DNA of 64,000 bases from Eledone cirrhosa. Taxonomy: Eukaryota; Mollusca; Cephalopoda; Octopoda; Eledonidae. The stretch spans positions 12,863,311 to 12,927,310 of the forward strand of contig OZ024742.1 of assembly GCA_964016885.1 (NCBI GenBank), read 5' to 3'. Under the pieces are notes generated by a model that saw nothing but the letters and a program-made list of their open reading frames with translations, was not told the DNA's origin and ran no database searches. The position numbers and the translations under genes are program-made. Of the stretch, positions 37,322 to 48,400 are shown piece by piece; the first letter of the stretch is position 1; each line of letters starts with the position of its first letter.

Positions 37322-37645
37322 TGACAGGTTGGTGGAGCGTCTGACAAAAATACCATTAAGATATTTCTTCTGGTTCTTTACATTTTGTGTTCAAATCCCA
37401 CCGAGGTCAACTTTGCCTTTTATTTTTCAGGAATAATTTCAGTCAATAATATAAAATCAATTTCAGTCAATAATATAAAGTCAATTTCAGTCAATAATAT
37501 AATGTCAATTTCAGTCAATAATATAAAGTCAATTTCAGTCAATAATATAATGTCAATTTCAGTCAATAATATAAAGTGCCAATTTCAGTCAATAATATAA
37601 AGTGCCAATCAAGTTCTGGGGTAATTAATTTAACCCTTTCCCTAA
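37322..37645 (+). mobile_element. SINE interrupted by an internal 24-bp minisatellite
   Basis: The head side (gacaggttggtggagcgtc), gttcaaatcccaccgagg and ctttgcctttta run to about 37430. The usual gataaaataaagtacc box is then replaced by about eight copies of a 24-bp unit, and the SINE tail resumes at about 37603 with gtgccaatcaagttctgggg. See the separate repeat entry. Confidence 0.75.
37431..37605. repeat. 24-bp minisatellite (tttcagtcaataatataaag unit) inside a SINE
   Basis: Units start at 37461, 37485, 37509, 37533 and 37557 (period 24), with two last units extended by 2-3 bases. The segment cagtcaataatataaagt closely resembles the SINE body box, gtc.ataaaataaagt, so the array probably arose from it. 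Confidence 0.9.
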
Positions 37646-38170
37646 ATTTACTGGGCTCATGAAATCAATATGTTCCTTACATACAGGCTGGTATTTCACC
37701 ACTGAACTCAATAAACTTTTACGTTTGTTCTTTCTCCTCAACAACATTCCTTTACTGATATGTTGGGGGTTTTATTGTGGGTTTTTGTAGGGGGTTTGTA
37801 GGGGTTTTGTTGTTGTTTTTAAGTTCTGGTTCCATACAAGTGTGTTTTGTTCCAATGTTTGCAGCCATGCCAAATATCATATCAGCTGTTCGCCTCACAC
37901 TCTTTGGAGAAGGATAAAAAAAATATCTCAACGTTGTCCTTTTTTGTGTGTGGTAGTGTGGAGGGAGTGTGTATGAAGAGGAGTGTTTGTGTGTGGGGGG
38001 TGGGGGTTAAGGGTGTGTGTTGGGTGTATGGGAGTGTGGAAGTGTGTGAGATTGTGTGTATGTGTATGTTGGGGTGTGACAGTGTGGTTGTGTTGGGGCT
38101 GGACTCATCTTATAATTTTGTTTACATTCTTCTAAATAAGTTTATCTTTAGATAATTTCTAATATTTGTA
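37646..38170. other. Unassigned DNA, partly G/T-rich
   Basis: No gene. The stretch 37765-37820 has ggggg/ttttg runs and 37945-38100 has gtgtgtgggg-like sequence. A 102-codon frame at 37847-38155 is biased by this composition and has no recognised domain. Confidence 0.5.
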
Positions 38171-39643
38171 TAACTCAACACCATCACCATTTAACTCAAC
38201 ACCATCACCATTTAACTCAACACCATCACCATTTGACTCAACACCATCACCATTTAACTCAACACCATCACCATTTAACTCAATTACATCACCATTTAAC
38301 TCAACACCATCACCATTTAACTCAACACCATCACCATTTAACTCAATTCCATCACCATTTAACTCAACACCATCACCATTTAACTCAACACCATAACCAT
38401 TTAACTCAATTCCATCACCATTTAACTCAACACCATCACCATTTAACTCAATTCCATCACCATTTAACTCAACACCATCACCATTTAACTCAACACCATC
38501 ACCATTTAACTCAACACCATCACCATTTAACTCAACACCATCACCATTTAACTCAACACCATCACCATTTAACTCAACTCCATCACCATTTAACTCAACA
38601 CCATCACCATTTAACTCAACACCATCACCATTTAACTCCATCACCATTTAACTCAACACCATCACCATTTAACTCAACACCATCACCATTTAACTCAGCA
38701 CCATCACCATTTAACTCAACACCGTCACCATTTAACTCAACTCCATCACCATTTAACTCAACACCATCACCATTTAACTCAATTCCATCACCATTTAACT
38801 CAATTCCATCACCATTTAACTCAACTCCATCACCATTCAACTCAACACCATCACCATTTAACTCAACACCATCACCATTTAACTCAACACCATCACCATT
38901 TAACTCAACACCATCACCATTTAACTCAAATCCATCACCATTTAACTCAACACCATCACCATTTAACTCAATTCCATCACCATTTAACTCAACACCATCA
39001 CCATTTAACTCAACACCATCACCATATAACTCAACACCATCACCATTTAACTCAACACCATCACCATTTAACTCAATTCCATCACCATTCAACTCAACAC
39101 CATCACCATTTAACTCAACACCATCACCATTTAACTCAACACCATCACTATTTAACTCAACACCATCACCATTTAACTCAAATCCATCACCATTTAACTC
39201 AACTCCATCACCATTTAACTCAACACCATCACCATTTAACTCAACACCATCACCATTTAACTCAACACCATCACAATTTAACTCAACTCCATCACCATTT
39301 AACTCAACACCATCACCATTTAACTCAACACCATCACCATTTAACTCAACACCATCACCATTTAACTCAACACCATCACCATTTAACTCAACACCATCAC
39401 CATTTAACTCAATTCCATCACCATTTAACTCAACTCCATCACCATTTAACTCAACACCATCACCATTTAACTCAATTCCATCACCATTTAACTCAACTCC
39501 ATCACCATTTAACTCAATTACATCACCATTTAACTCAACACCATCACCATTTAACTCAATTCCATCACCATTTAACTCAACACCATCACCATTTAACTCA
39601 ACACCATCACCATTTAACTCAACACCATCACCATTTAACTCCA
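38171..39643. repeat. 21-bp minisatellite, about 70 copies, open on both strands
   Basis: The unit is ttaactcaacaccatcacca plus t. Since 21 is divisible by 3, a stop-free unit keeps frames open: plus frames give Asn-Ser-Thr-Pro-Ser-Pro-Phe or His-rich heptads, and the minus strand gives Glu-Leu-Asn-Gly-Asp-Gly-Val. Most variation is at the acacc/attcc/actcc position. One unit at 38631-38646 lacks 5 bases, which switches every frame. That switch, and lack of a start context or flanking exon, argue against a coding gene. Confidence 0.97.
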
Positions 39644-39717
39644 TCTCAAGACTGTTTCTATCTCTGTACTTCCCTGAAAGGTTTACATTATTTTATTGAA
39701 ATGTTTGAAAATTTGAA

Positions 39718-39752
39718 CATATATATGAACTTTTCAGCCAAATCTTGTATAT
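39718..39752. mobile_element. Right-end fragment of MITE family M
   Basis: tatatgaacttttcagcc followed by aaatcttgta matches the right end of the element at 36952-37151. Confidence 0.6.
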
Positions 39753-39756
39753 ATAT

Positions 39757-39877
39757 ATAGGAAAAGAGTCGGGACCCCGACGGCTGAGCTCCGACCGTTT
39801 CGACAACTAGATCTGAGTTCAGATCAAGCTGTCGAAACGGCCGGAGCTCAGCCGTTGGGGTCCTGGCACTTTTCCTG
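39757..39877. mobile_element. Fold-back element, copy 2
   Basis: Left arm: ataggaaaagagtcgggacc, ccgacggctgagctccg, accgtttcgac. Right arm: gtcgaaacggccggagctc, agccgttggggtcctgg, cacttttcct. The loop around 39808-39828 (actagatctgagttcagatc) has a weak inner palindrome. The arm motifs ataggaaaa, accccgacggc, gagctc and the cgtttcgac/gtcgaaacg pair are shared with 34212-34473, but the sequences between them differ. Confidence 0.82.
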
Positions 39878-39933
39878 TTACCCACTCTACTACCCAGTAT
39901 CGAGTACTCTGGTTCCTTACCACACTTCCTTTG

Positions 39934-39934
<1 letters not shown>

Positions 39935-39975
<41 letters not shown>

Positions 39976-40003
39976 ATGTGTGGGTGTGAGTGTGTGTGTG
40001 TGT

Positions 40004-40093
<90 letters not shown>

Positions 40094-40219
40094 AGCGAAA
40101 CAATTGTAACACAATACATTGAATTCAGATCCTTCACTAATTTTTCGTTTTCTATTCTATATATATATATGCGTGTGTATGTATGTGTGTACGTATGTGT
40201 GTGTGTATATATATGTGTC

Positions 40220-40252
<33 letters not shown>

Positions 40253-40292
40253 GTGTCTGTGTGTGTATGTGTGTGTGTGTATGTGTGTGTGT
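39935..40292. repeat. Microsatellite block (AT)n(GT)n with a short unique insert
   Basis: (at)n at 39935-39969, (gt)n to 40092, a 60-bp unique piece that starts cagcgaaacaattgtaacac, then mixed gtgtatgtgtg and tatata runs to 40292. Confidence 0.93.
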
Positions 40293-40435
40293 ATTTCAAC
40301 CTTTCCTCCAACTCTTATAGCTAACAACATTACTAAGAAGAACATGTCTGCCCCCCCCTCTCTTTACCCAACTATTCATATCCGGATACAAACATTTCAC
40401 TGCCAGCCTCGCAATATACATTCTAGGTACTAGGG

Positions 40436-41668
40436 TAGTGGGTGGTGGGGAGGGGGTATACCTGTGGGTGGTGGGGAAGGGGGTATACCTGTTGGATGGG
40501 GAGGAGGGAGGTATACCTGTTGGGTGGTGGGGAAGGGGGTATACCTGTTGGATGGGGAGGAGGGAGGTATACCTGTTGGGTGGTGGGGAAGGGGGTATAC
40601 CTGTTGGGTGGTGGGGAAGGGGGTATACCTGTTGGGTGGTGGGGAAGGGGGTATACATGTTGGGTGGTGGGGAAGTGGGTATACCTGTTGGGTGGTGGGG
40701 GAGGGGGTATACCTGTTGGGTGGTGGGGGAGGAGGTATACCTGTTAGGTGGTGGGGAAGGAGGTATACCTGTTGGTGGTGGGGAAGGGGGTATACCTGTT
40801 GGGTGGTGGGGAAGGGAGTATACCTGTTGGGTGGTGGGGGAGGGGGTATACCTGTTGGGTGGTGGGGAAGGGGGTATACCTGTTGGGTGGGGAGGAGGGA
40901 GGTTTACCTGTTGGGTGGTGGGGAAGGGGGTATACCTGTTGGCTGGGGAGGAGGGAGGTTTACCTATTGGGTGGTGGGGGAGGGGGTATACCTGTTGGGT
41001 GGTGGGGAAGGGGGTATACCTGTTGGGTGGTGAGGGAGGGGGTATACCTGTTGGGTGGTGGGGAAGGGGTATACCTGTTGGGTGGTGGGGGAGGGGGTAT
41101 ACCTGTTGGGTGGTGGAGGAGGGGGTATACCTGTTGGGTGGTGGGGGAGGGGGTATACCTGTTGGCTGGGGAGGAGGGAGGTTTACCTGTTGGGTGGTGG
41201 GGAAGGGGGTATACCTGTTGGGTGGTGGGGAAGGGGGTATACCTGTTGGGTGGTGGGGAAGGGGGTATACCTGTTGGGTGGTGGGGAAGGGGGTATACCT
41301 GTTGGGTGGTGGGGAAGGGGGTATACCTGTTGGGTGGTGGGGAAGGGGGTATACCTGTTGGGTGGTGGGGAAGGGGGTATACCTGTTGGGTGGTGGGGAA
41401 GGGGGTATACCTGTTGGGTGGGGAGGAGGGAGGTTTACCTGTTGGGTGGTGGGGCAGGGGGGTATACCTGTTGGCTGGGGAGGAGGGAGGTTTACCTGTT
41501 GGGTGGTGGGGAAGGGGGTATACCTGTTGGGTGGGGAGGAGGGAGGTTTACCTGTTGGGTGGTGGGGCAGGGGGTATACCTGTTGGCTGGGGAGGAGGGA
41601 GGTTTACCTGTTGGGTGATGGGGAAGGGGGTATACCTGTTGGGTGGGGAGGAGGGAGGTTTACCTGTG
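40436..41668. repeat. G-rich 28-bp minisatellite, about 44 copies of two unit types
   Basis: Type A contains tggtggggaagggggtatac and ctgttggg; type B contains tggggaggagggaggtttac and the same end. Types are interspersed. The top strand is strongly G-rich and has three G-runs per unit, so one strand could form quadruplex-like structures. Stop-free units create overlapping frames of up to 441 codons made of Gly-Gly-Ile-Pro-Val-Gly-Trp and its permutations; these are artefacts. Confidence 0.96.
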
Positions 41669-41689
41669 GCTTGGATCTCTCTACCTATC

Positions 41690-42121
41690 TCTCTCTATCT
41701 CTAGCCTTATCTTCATACATAAAGTTGTATTCCTGTTTGTTTGTTCACGAACTCCTCCTATAGTTTTGGAGATAGACCCCCATAACCATATATATTCTGA
41801 AACTACATTGCCCAGGGTACTTGGATAAGTATATTTTATTTTAATCAAAGGGTTCCCCGGGGGCACAAACCCCCGCTGAAAATGTTTTCCCTTCGATTTA
41901 TATGAAATTTAAACCATAGGTAAATGACAAGATATGATGCCTATTCACAAAATTTCAGCAAATTTCAATAATATAAAGACATTCATGCATTACATTTTAC
42001 ATTGAGTAATACTGAAATGCAGAGTTTTTCTCCATAAATTATGTCACTGATTTAAAATCATTCATCATTTTCTTACAAAAATAATGTGTGAAACGCAGCA
42101 AGGCGCGGGTAATTCGGCTAG
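41690..42121 (+). mobile_element. Possible non-autonomous Helitron, 3' end at 42121
   Basis: The segment ends gcgcgggtaattcggctagt. A GC-rich imperfect hairpin just before a terminal CTAG, followed by T, is the Helitron 3' pattern. Upstream are a GC-patch (gggttccccgggggcac, about 41851) and AT-rich sequence without coding. The 5' end is not determined; I only see candidate tctctct starts in a CT-rich stretch. A microsatellite starts directly after the putative end. Confidence 0.45.
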
Positions 42122-42130
42122 TATATATAT

Positions 42131-42193
<63 letters not shown>

Positions 42194-42540
42194 TGTGTAT
42201 ATGTGTGTATATGTGTGTATACCTGTGCCTCAGATCACTCTCTCTCTCTCTCTCTCTCGCTCTCTCCATCTCTATCTCTCTCTAATTATATATATGTGTG
42301 GGGAATATACCTGTGTCTCTCTCTTGCTCACTTGCACTCTTTCTTTCTCTCTTTCACTCCCCCTTTCTCTCTCTAACTCTCTCTATCCTTATATATGTGA
42401 GTGTCTGTGTGTGTGGGAATGCATATGCACATATTTGTCTATTTAAACATATACATATGAAAGTCTGTGTGTGTGTGTATGCATGTATGTCTGGGTGTGT
42501 TTGTGTGTATTAGTGTATGTGTTCATATTTGTCCATACTC
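42122..42540. repeat. Microsatellite-rich stretch: (CA), (TA), (CT) and (GT) tracts
   Basis: acacac/tatata to about 42191, gtgtata units to 42222, ctctct at 42238-42285, a second CT-rich patch at 42315-42390, and gtgtgtatgcatg runs to about 42520. Confidence 0.9.
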
Positions 42541-42785
42541 TTTGATGAACAGAGTAGAGATTGTGATACCGGAAGTCGTTGGCATGTAGTTACCATCCAG
42601 TGAAGATCTATACCTCCAGTAGGGGAACACGTGTGTGTGTGTGTGTCTGTCTGTGTGTTGCTATAGAACATATTACATTAAAACAGCCCTTTTTATCTCA
42701 CCCGAATTAAGATACAGTGAATATCATATTTTGGTGCAGATTTAAAAGATGCGGAAACAGGAAAAGAATAAACAAGGATAAACAA
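42541..42785. other. Unassigned DNA between GT tracts
   Basis: Unique sequence with a short (GT)n at 42630-42657. No gene seen. Confidence 0.5.
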
Positions 42786-42788
42786 TTT

Positions 42789-43055
<267 letters not shown>

Positions 43056-43760
43056 TTACCCCGATAGAGAGAAATCTAACGTTTGAAGATCGTTCCTTCG
43101 TTAGAAGTGGATTAAATATTTAACAACAATGATGGTCGGAGGAAGATCCTTTCCTTAGATGTAATCACTTTTCCTGAGCTAAACCATCCTGCCCCACCCT
43201 CTCTTTTTATTTCCTATATTTTATGTCAATTGTCTCTTCACTTTGACGGTTGTCATCTAAAGCCGACATGTCAGGGAACCTTGGTAGAGGGAAACATCTT
43301 GTCGTATGACATATTCACAATAGTTAGAGAGAGATAAGGATTGGTGAACTAGAACAACGTCTCATTTGCACCATTATAGATTACCTCCAGGCCACCAGGT
43401 AAATGTCTGAGGGGTCAATCCCCAACATGCAGTATTATCTGGTTAGGGTCCCCACAGTCACATACGGAGCTGTCTTTCATTTTCTATCGCTTAAGATGAT
43501 GAGCTGTCCTGGCATATGTTGTGTGGATCAGATTAAGGGACATCCATTGCATTCTGGGAAGGTCAAATACATTCTCTTGCGGGTATCATATTCATTCTTG
43601 AGTGATAACATTTATACATTGCCCGAATTCCCACCACCTCTTTGTCCTGGGGTGTTCTCCAGTGTGTTGAATTTATTGCAAGATTCCAGTCAGGTTACCA
43701 GTTTGATCTCTATTTCATACTTTCTTCCTATCAGTATTTCGGGTCCTTCATGAGGAAATA
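43056..43760. other. Unassigned DNA
   Basis: A 116-codon plus frame at 43403-43753 (contains MMSCPGICCVDQIKG) is the longest non-repetitive frame here. It shows no family I know and lacks supporting features. A hairpin with outer ctaacg/cgttag lies at about 43077-43102. Confidence 0.4.
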
Positions 43761-43798
43761 TATTAGTTTAAAGCTTGAAATACTAGGAAAAGATCCTT

Positions 43799-43826
43799 TA
43801 CGTTTCGGATACTAGTCCTTCATCAG
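43799..43826 (-). ncRNA. Hammerhead-like core on the minus strand
   Basis: The minus strand reads ctgatga (43826-43820), a, stem gga/tcc around ctagta, then gaaa (43806-43803) and cgt, so that acgt could act as a minimal palindromic stem III, with a at 43799 as H17. Upstream atctt and downstream aaggat can form a weak stem I with a bulge. The extra base between core and stem II and the short stems make it degenerate at best. Confidence 0.3.
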
Positions 43827-43879
43827 AAGATAGAATGAGAAATATATGGTGAAATAGGAAGATAGAGAGTGAGAAGAGA

Positions 43880-43944
43880 AAGGAACGGAAAAAACGTTTT
43901 GAGAAAAAGTTCGTCTCTCTCTCTTTCTTTCTCTCTCTCTCTCT

Positions 43945-43996
<52 letters not shown>

Positions 43997-44159
43997 CGTG
44001 CCTCGAACTGGTCGCCCGAGAAACAATTGTAATATGTCCAATAAATTCCTTTCGTCGCAACACTAATTCTCTTTTTTCTGTGATATCATACTCTGCTCTA
44101 CGAGGGTATCGAGTGCTCATACGGCCTACCGCATACGGACGCTTTAAGCATCCAACACC

Positions 44160-44228
<69 letters not shown>

Positions 44229-44239
44229 GGAGAGAGAGA

Positions 44240-44309
<70 letters not shown>

Positions 44310-44312
44310 AAG
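43880..44312. repeat. (CT), (AT) and (GA) tracts with a short unique insert
   Basis: ctctctttctttctctc at 43916-43944, (at)n to 43991, about 170 bp of unique DNA (begins cgatcgtgcctcgaactgg and contains gagaaacaattgtaatatg, similar to 40095-40113), then (at)n at 44163-44191 and (ga)n to 44312. Confidence 0.9.
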
Positions 44313-44832
44313 AGCTCCAACTTAATCTACCGACCAGTGAGATCGAACCCAGAGCCGCATTTATTGCGAACCAAAGTTTTTAAACATACATGTATGTATG
44401 TGCCAGTTTGTATATTACATATATCTAATACTCTGCAGTGATAATTATAGAATAACAATCACCATTGATTTATTTCGAATATTCTGCAGAGTAAATATCG
44501 ACAGCTGTACAATTTTCAATGTTATGATAACACCTCAGCAATACCCTCCTACAAGAACAAACATATAATGAAGGGGACAATAAAAACATATAAATACATC
44601 TACATACTCACATATTTATGAACATACGTTTTCTCGCTCATACCAACACAACCTGAGGTTACCTCTGTACACCAACACATATATTACCTCTGATCAATGT
44701 ACATATTAGTTTCTACACTGCCCTCCATGTCGGTCACCACGGCTAATATTTTGAAAAAAACTATAAATTATCACAAAACCCACTGAATGCGGAAGACTGT
44801 TCGTTGTTATGATTTATAAATAATTTACTATT

Positions 44833-44834
<2 letters not shown>
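44313..44834. other. Unassigned AT-rich DNA
   Basis: At its start, ccgaccagtgagatcgaaccc could be the complement of a tRNA-like SINE head, but it is too short to assign. Nothing else recognised. Confidence 0.4.
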
Positions 44835-44871
<37 letters not shown>

Positions 44872-44943
44872 TATATATATATATATATATTTAAACAAAC
44901 ACACACAAACATACGGACACACAGAAACACATACTTACAGATA

Positions 44944-44987
<44 letters not shown>

Positions 44988-44990
44988 CAG

Positions 44991-45021
<31 letters not shown>

Positions 45022-45350
45022 CACATATATATATATATATATTTAAACAAACACACACAAACATAGGGACACACAGAGACACATACTTACAGATAGACAC
45101 ACACACACATATATATATATATATTTAAACAAACACACACAAACACACGTACACACAGAGACACATACAGGCACACACACACACAAACACCCACATATTA
45201 ACAAACACACATACACACACACAAACACACGGAAACACAGAGACACATACAGATAGACACACATACACTCAAACACCCATATAAACAAACACACACAAAC
45301 ACACAGAGACACATATTTACACACACACAGAAAGGCAGGTAAACACAGAA
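44835..45350. repeat. Cryptic CA-rich repeat with a higher-order unit
   Basis: A compound of (ca)n, (ta)n, tttaaacaaacacacac, aaacatacggacacacag and catacttacagatagacac occurs at about 44865, is repeated at about 45025 and partly again at 45107 and 45240, so the tract is not simple dinucleotide DNA. Confidence 0.85.
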
Positions 45351-45450
45351 ACAGGTTCATAAACAACTATTTCACTAAGGCAGAGTGGGCATTTTAGTTC
45401 CATTGAGAAGTCCAGACCTTAAATCAAAGGTTTGTTTACATTTCAGTGTG

Positions 45451-48400
45451 AAGGCGTGATAGTATTAACAACTGGAGAGACCAACGGAAACATTGTTTCC
45501 TCGTCCAAAGGCGTGATAGTATTACCAAAAGGAAAGACCACCAGAAACATTGTTTCCTCGGTCCGAAGGCGTGATTGTATTAGTAACTGGAAAGACCAAC
45601 GGAAACATTGTTTCCTCGGTCCAAAGGTGTGATAGTATTACCAAAAGGAAAGACCAACGGAAACATTGTTTCCTCGGTCCAAAGGTGTGATAGTATTAGT
45701 AACTGGAGAGACCAACGGAAACATTGTTTCCTCGGTCCGAAGGCGTGATAGTATTAGCAACTGGAATGACCAACGGAAACATCGTGTCCTCGGTCCAAAG
45801 ACGTGATAATATTACTAACTGGAGAGACAACGGACACATAGTTTCCTCGGTCCGAAGGCATCAGATTGTTAGGAACTGGAGAGACCAACGGAAACATTGT
45901 TTCCTCGGTCCAAAGGAGTCATAGTATTAGCAACTGGAGAGACGAACGGAAACATTGTTTCCTTGGTCCAAAGCCGTGATAGTATTAGCAACTGGAGAGA
46001 CTAACGGAAACATTGTTTCCTCGGTCCGAAGGCGTGAAAGTATTAGCAACTGGAAAGACCAACGGAAACATTGTTTCCTCGGTCCAAAGGCGTTAAATTA
46101 TTAGCAACTAGAAACACCAACGGAAACAATGTTTCCTCGGCCCGAAGGCGTGATAGTATTAGCAACTGGAAACACTAACGGAAACATTGTTTCCTCGGTC
46201 CGAAATTGTGATAGTATTAGCAACTGGAGAGACCAACGGAAACATTGTTTCCTCGGTCCAAAGGCGTGATAGTATTAGTAACTGGAGAGACCAACAGAAA
46301 CATTGTTTCCTTGGTCAAAAGGCGTGATAGTATTACCAAAAGGAAAGGCCAACGGAAACTTTGTTTCCTCGGTCTAGAGGCGTGATAGTATTAGCAACTG
46401 GAGAGACCAACGGAAACATTGTTTCCGCGGTCCAAAGGCGGCATAGTATTACCAAAAGGAGAGACCAACGGAAACATTGTTTCCTCGGTCCAAAGGTGTT
46501 ATAGTATTAGCAACTGGAAACAACAACGGAAACATCGTTCCCTCGGTCCAAAGGCGTTATAGTATTAGCAACTGGAGAGACCAAAGGAAACATTGTTTCC
46601 TTGGTCCAAAGACGTCATAGTATTACCAAAAGGAAAGGCCAACGGAAACATTGTTTCCTCGGTGCAAATGCGTGATAGTATTACCAAAAGGAAGTCCAAC
46701 GGAAACATTCTTTCCTCGGTCCAAAATCTGACAGTATTAGCAACTGGAAGGACCAACGGAAACATTGTTAACTCGGTCCGAAGGTGTGACAGTATTAGCA
46801 ACTGGAGAGACCAATGGAAACATCGTTTCGTCGGTCCAAAGGCGTGATAGTATTAGTAACTGGAAAGACCAACAGAAACATTGTTTCCTCGGTCCAAAGC
46901 CGTGTTAGTATTAATAACTTGAAAGACCAACGGAAACATTGTTTCCTCGGTCCAATGGCGTGATAGTATTAGTAACGGGAAAGACCAAAGGAAACATCGT
47001 TTCCTCGGTCCAAAGACGTGATAATATTACTAACTGGAGAGACAACGGAAACATTGTTTCCTCGGTCCGAAGGCATCAGATTGTTAGCAACTGGAGAGAC
47101 CAACGGAAATATTGTTTCCTCGGTCCAAAGGCGTGATAGTATTAGCAACTGGACAGACCAACGGAAACATTGTTTCCTCGGTCGAAAGATGTTATAGTAT
47201 TAGCAACTGGAGAGACGAACGGAAACATTGTTTCCTTGGTCCAAAGCCGTGATAGTATTAGCAACTGGAGAGACTAACGGAAATATTGTTTCCTCGGTCT
47301 GAAGGCGTGAAAGTATTAGCAACTGGAAAGACCAACGGAAACATTGTTTCCTCGGTCCAAAGGCGTTAAATTATTAGCAACTGGAAACACCAACGGAAAC
47401 AATGTTTCCTCGGCCCGAAGGCGTGATAGTATTAGCAACTGGAAACACTAACGGAAACATTGTTTCCTCGGTCCGAAATTGTGATAGTATTAGCAACTGG
47501 AGAGACCAACGGAAACATTGTTTCCTCGGTCCAAAGGCGTGATCGTATTAGCAACTGGAGAGACCAACGGAAACATTGTTTCCTCGGTCCAAAGGCATGA
47601 TAGTATTAGTAACTGGAGAGACCAACAGAAACATTGTTTCCTTGGTCAAAAGGCGTGATAGTATTACCAAAAGGAAAGGCCAACGGAAACTTTGTTTCCT
47701 CGGTCAAAAGGCGTGATAGTATTAGCAACTGGAGAGACCAACGGAAACATTGTTTCCTCGGTCCAAAGGCGGCATAGTATTACCAAAAGGAGAGACCAAC
47801 GGAAACATTGTTTCCTGGGTCCAAAGGTGTTATAGTATTAGCAACTGGAAACAACAACGGAAACATCGTTCCCTCGGTCCAAAGGCGTTATAGTATTAGC
47901 AACGGGAGAGACCAAAGGAAACATTGTTTCCTTGGTCCAAAGACGTCATAGTATTACCAAAAGGAAAGGCCAACGGAAACATTGTTTCCTCGGTCCAAAT
48001 GCGTGACAGTATTACTAAAAGGAAGTCCAACGGAAACCTTGTTTCCTCGGTCCGAAATCTGACAGTATTAGCAACTGGAAGGACCAACGGAAACATTGTT
48101 AACTCGATCCGAATGTGTGACAGTATTAGCAACTGGAGAGACCAATGGAAACATCGTTTCGTCGATCCAAAGGCGTGATAGTATTAGTAACTGGAAAGAC
48201 CAACGGAAACATTGTTTCCTCGGTCCAAAGGCGTGTTAGAATTAGTAACTGGAAAGACCAACGGAAACATTGTTTCCTCGGTCCAATGGCGTGATAGTAT
48301 TAGTAACGGGAAAGACGAAAGGAAACATCGTGTCCTCGGTCCAAAGACGTGATAATATTACTAACTGGAGAGACAACGGAAACATTGTTTCCTCGGTCCG

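Noticed and set aside
38159..39699. 488-codon plus frame and 162- and 339-codon minus frames
   Set aside because: They follow from a 21-bp stop-free unit; a 5-bp deletion switches the frames midway and nothing compensates.
40438..41763. 441-codon Gly-rich frame
   Set aside because: It follows the 28-bp unit through all three frames in turn; composition artefact.
43403..43753. 116-codon frame as a host gene
   Set aside because: No recognisable domain, no splice or promoter context, surrounded by repeats; length is within what AT/GC-mixed random DNA gives.
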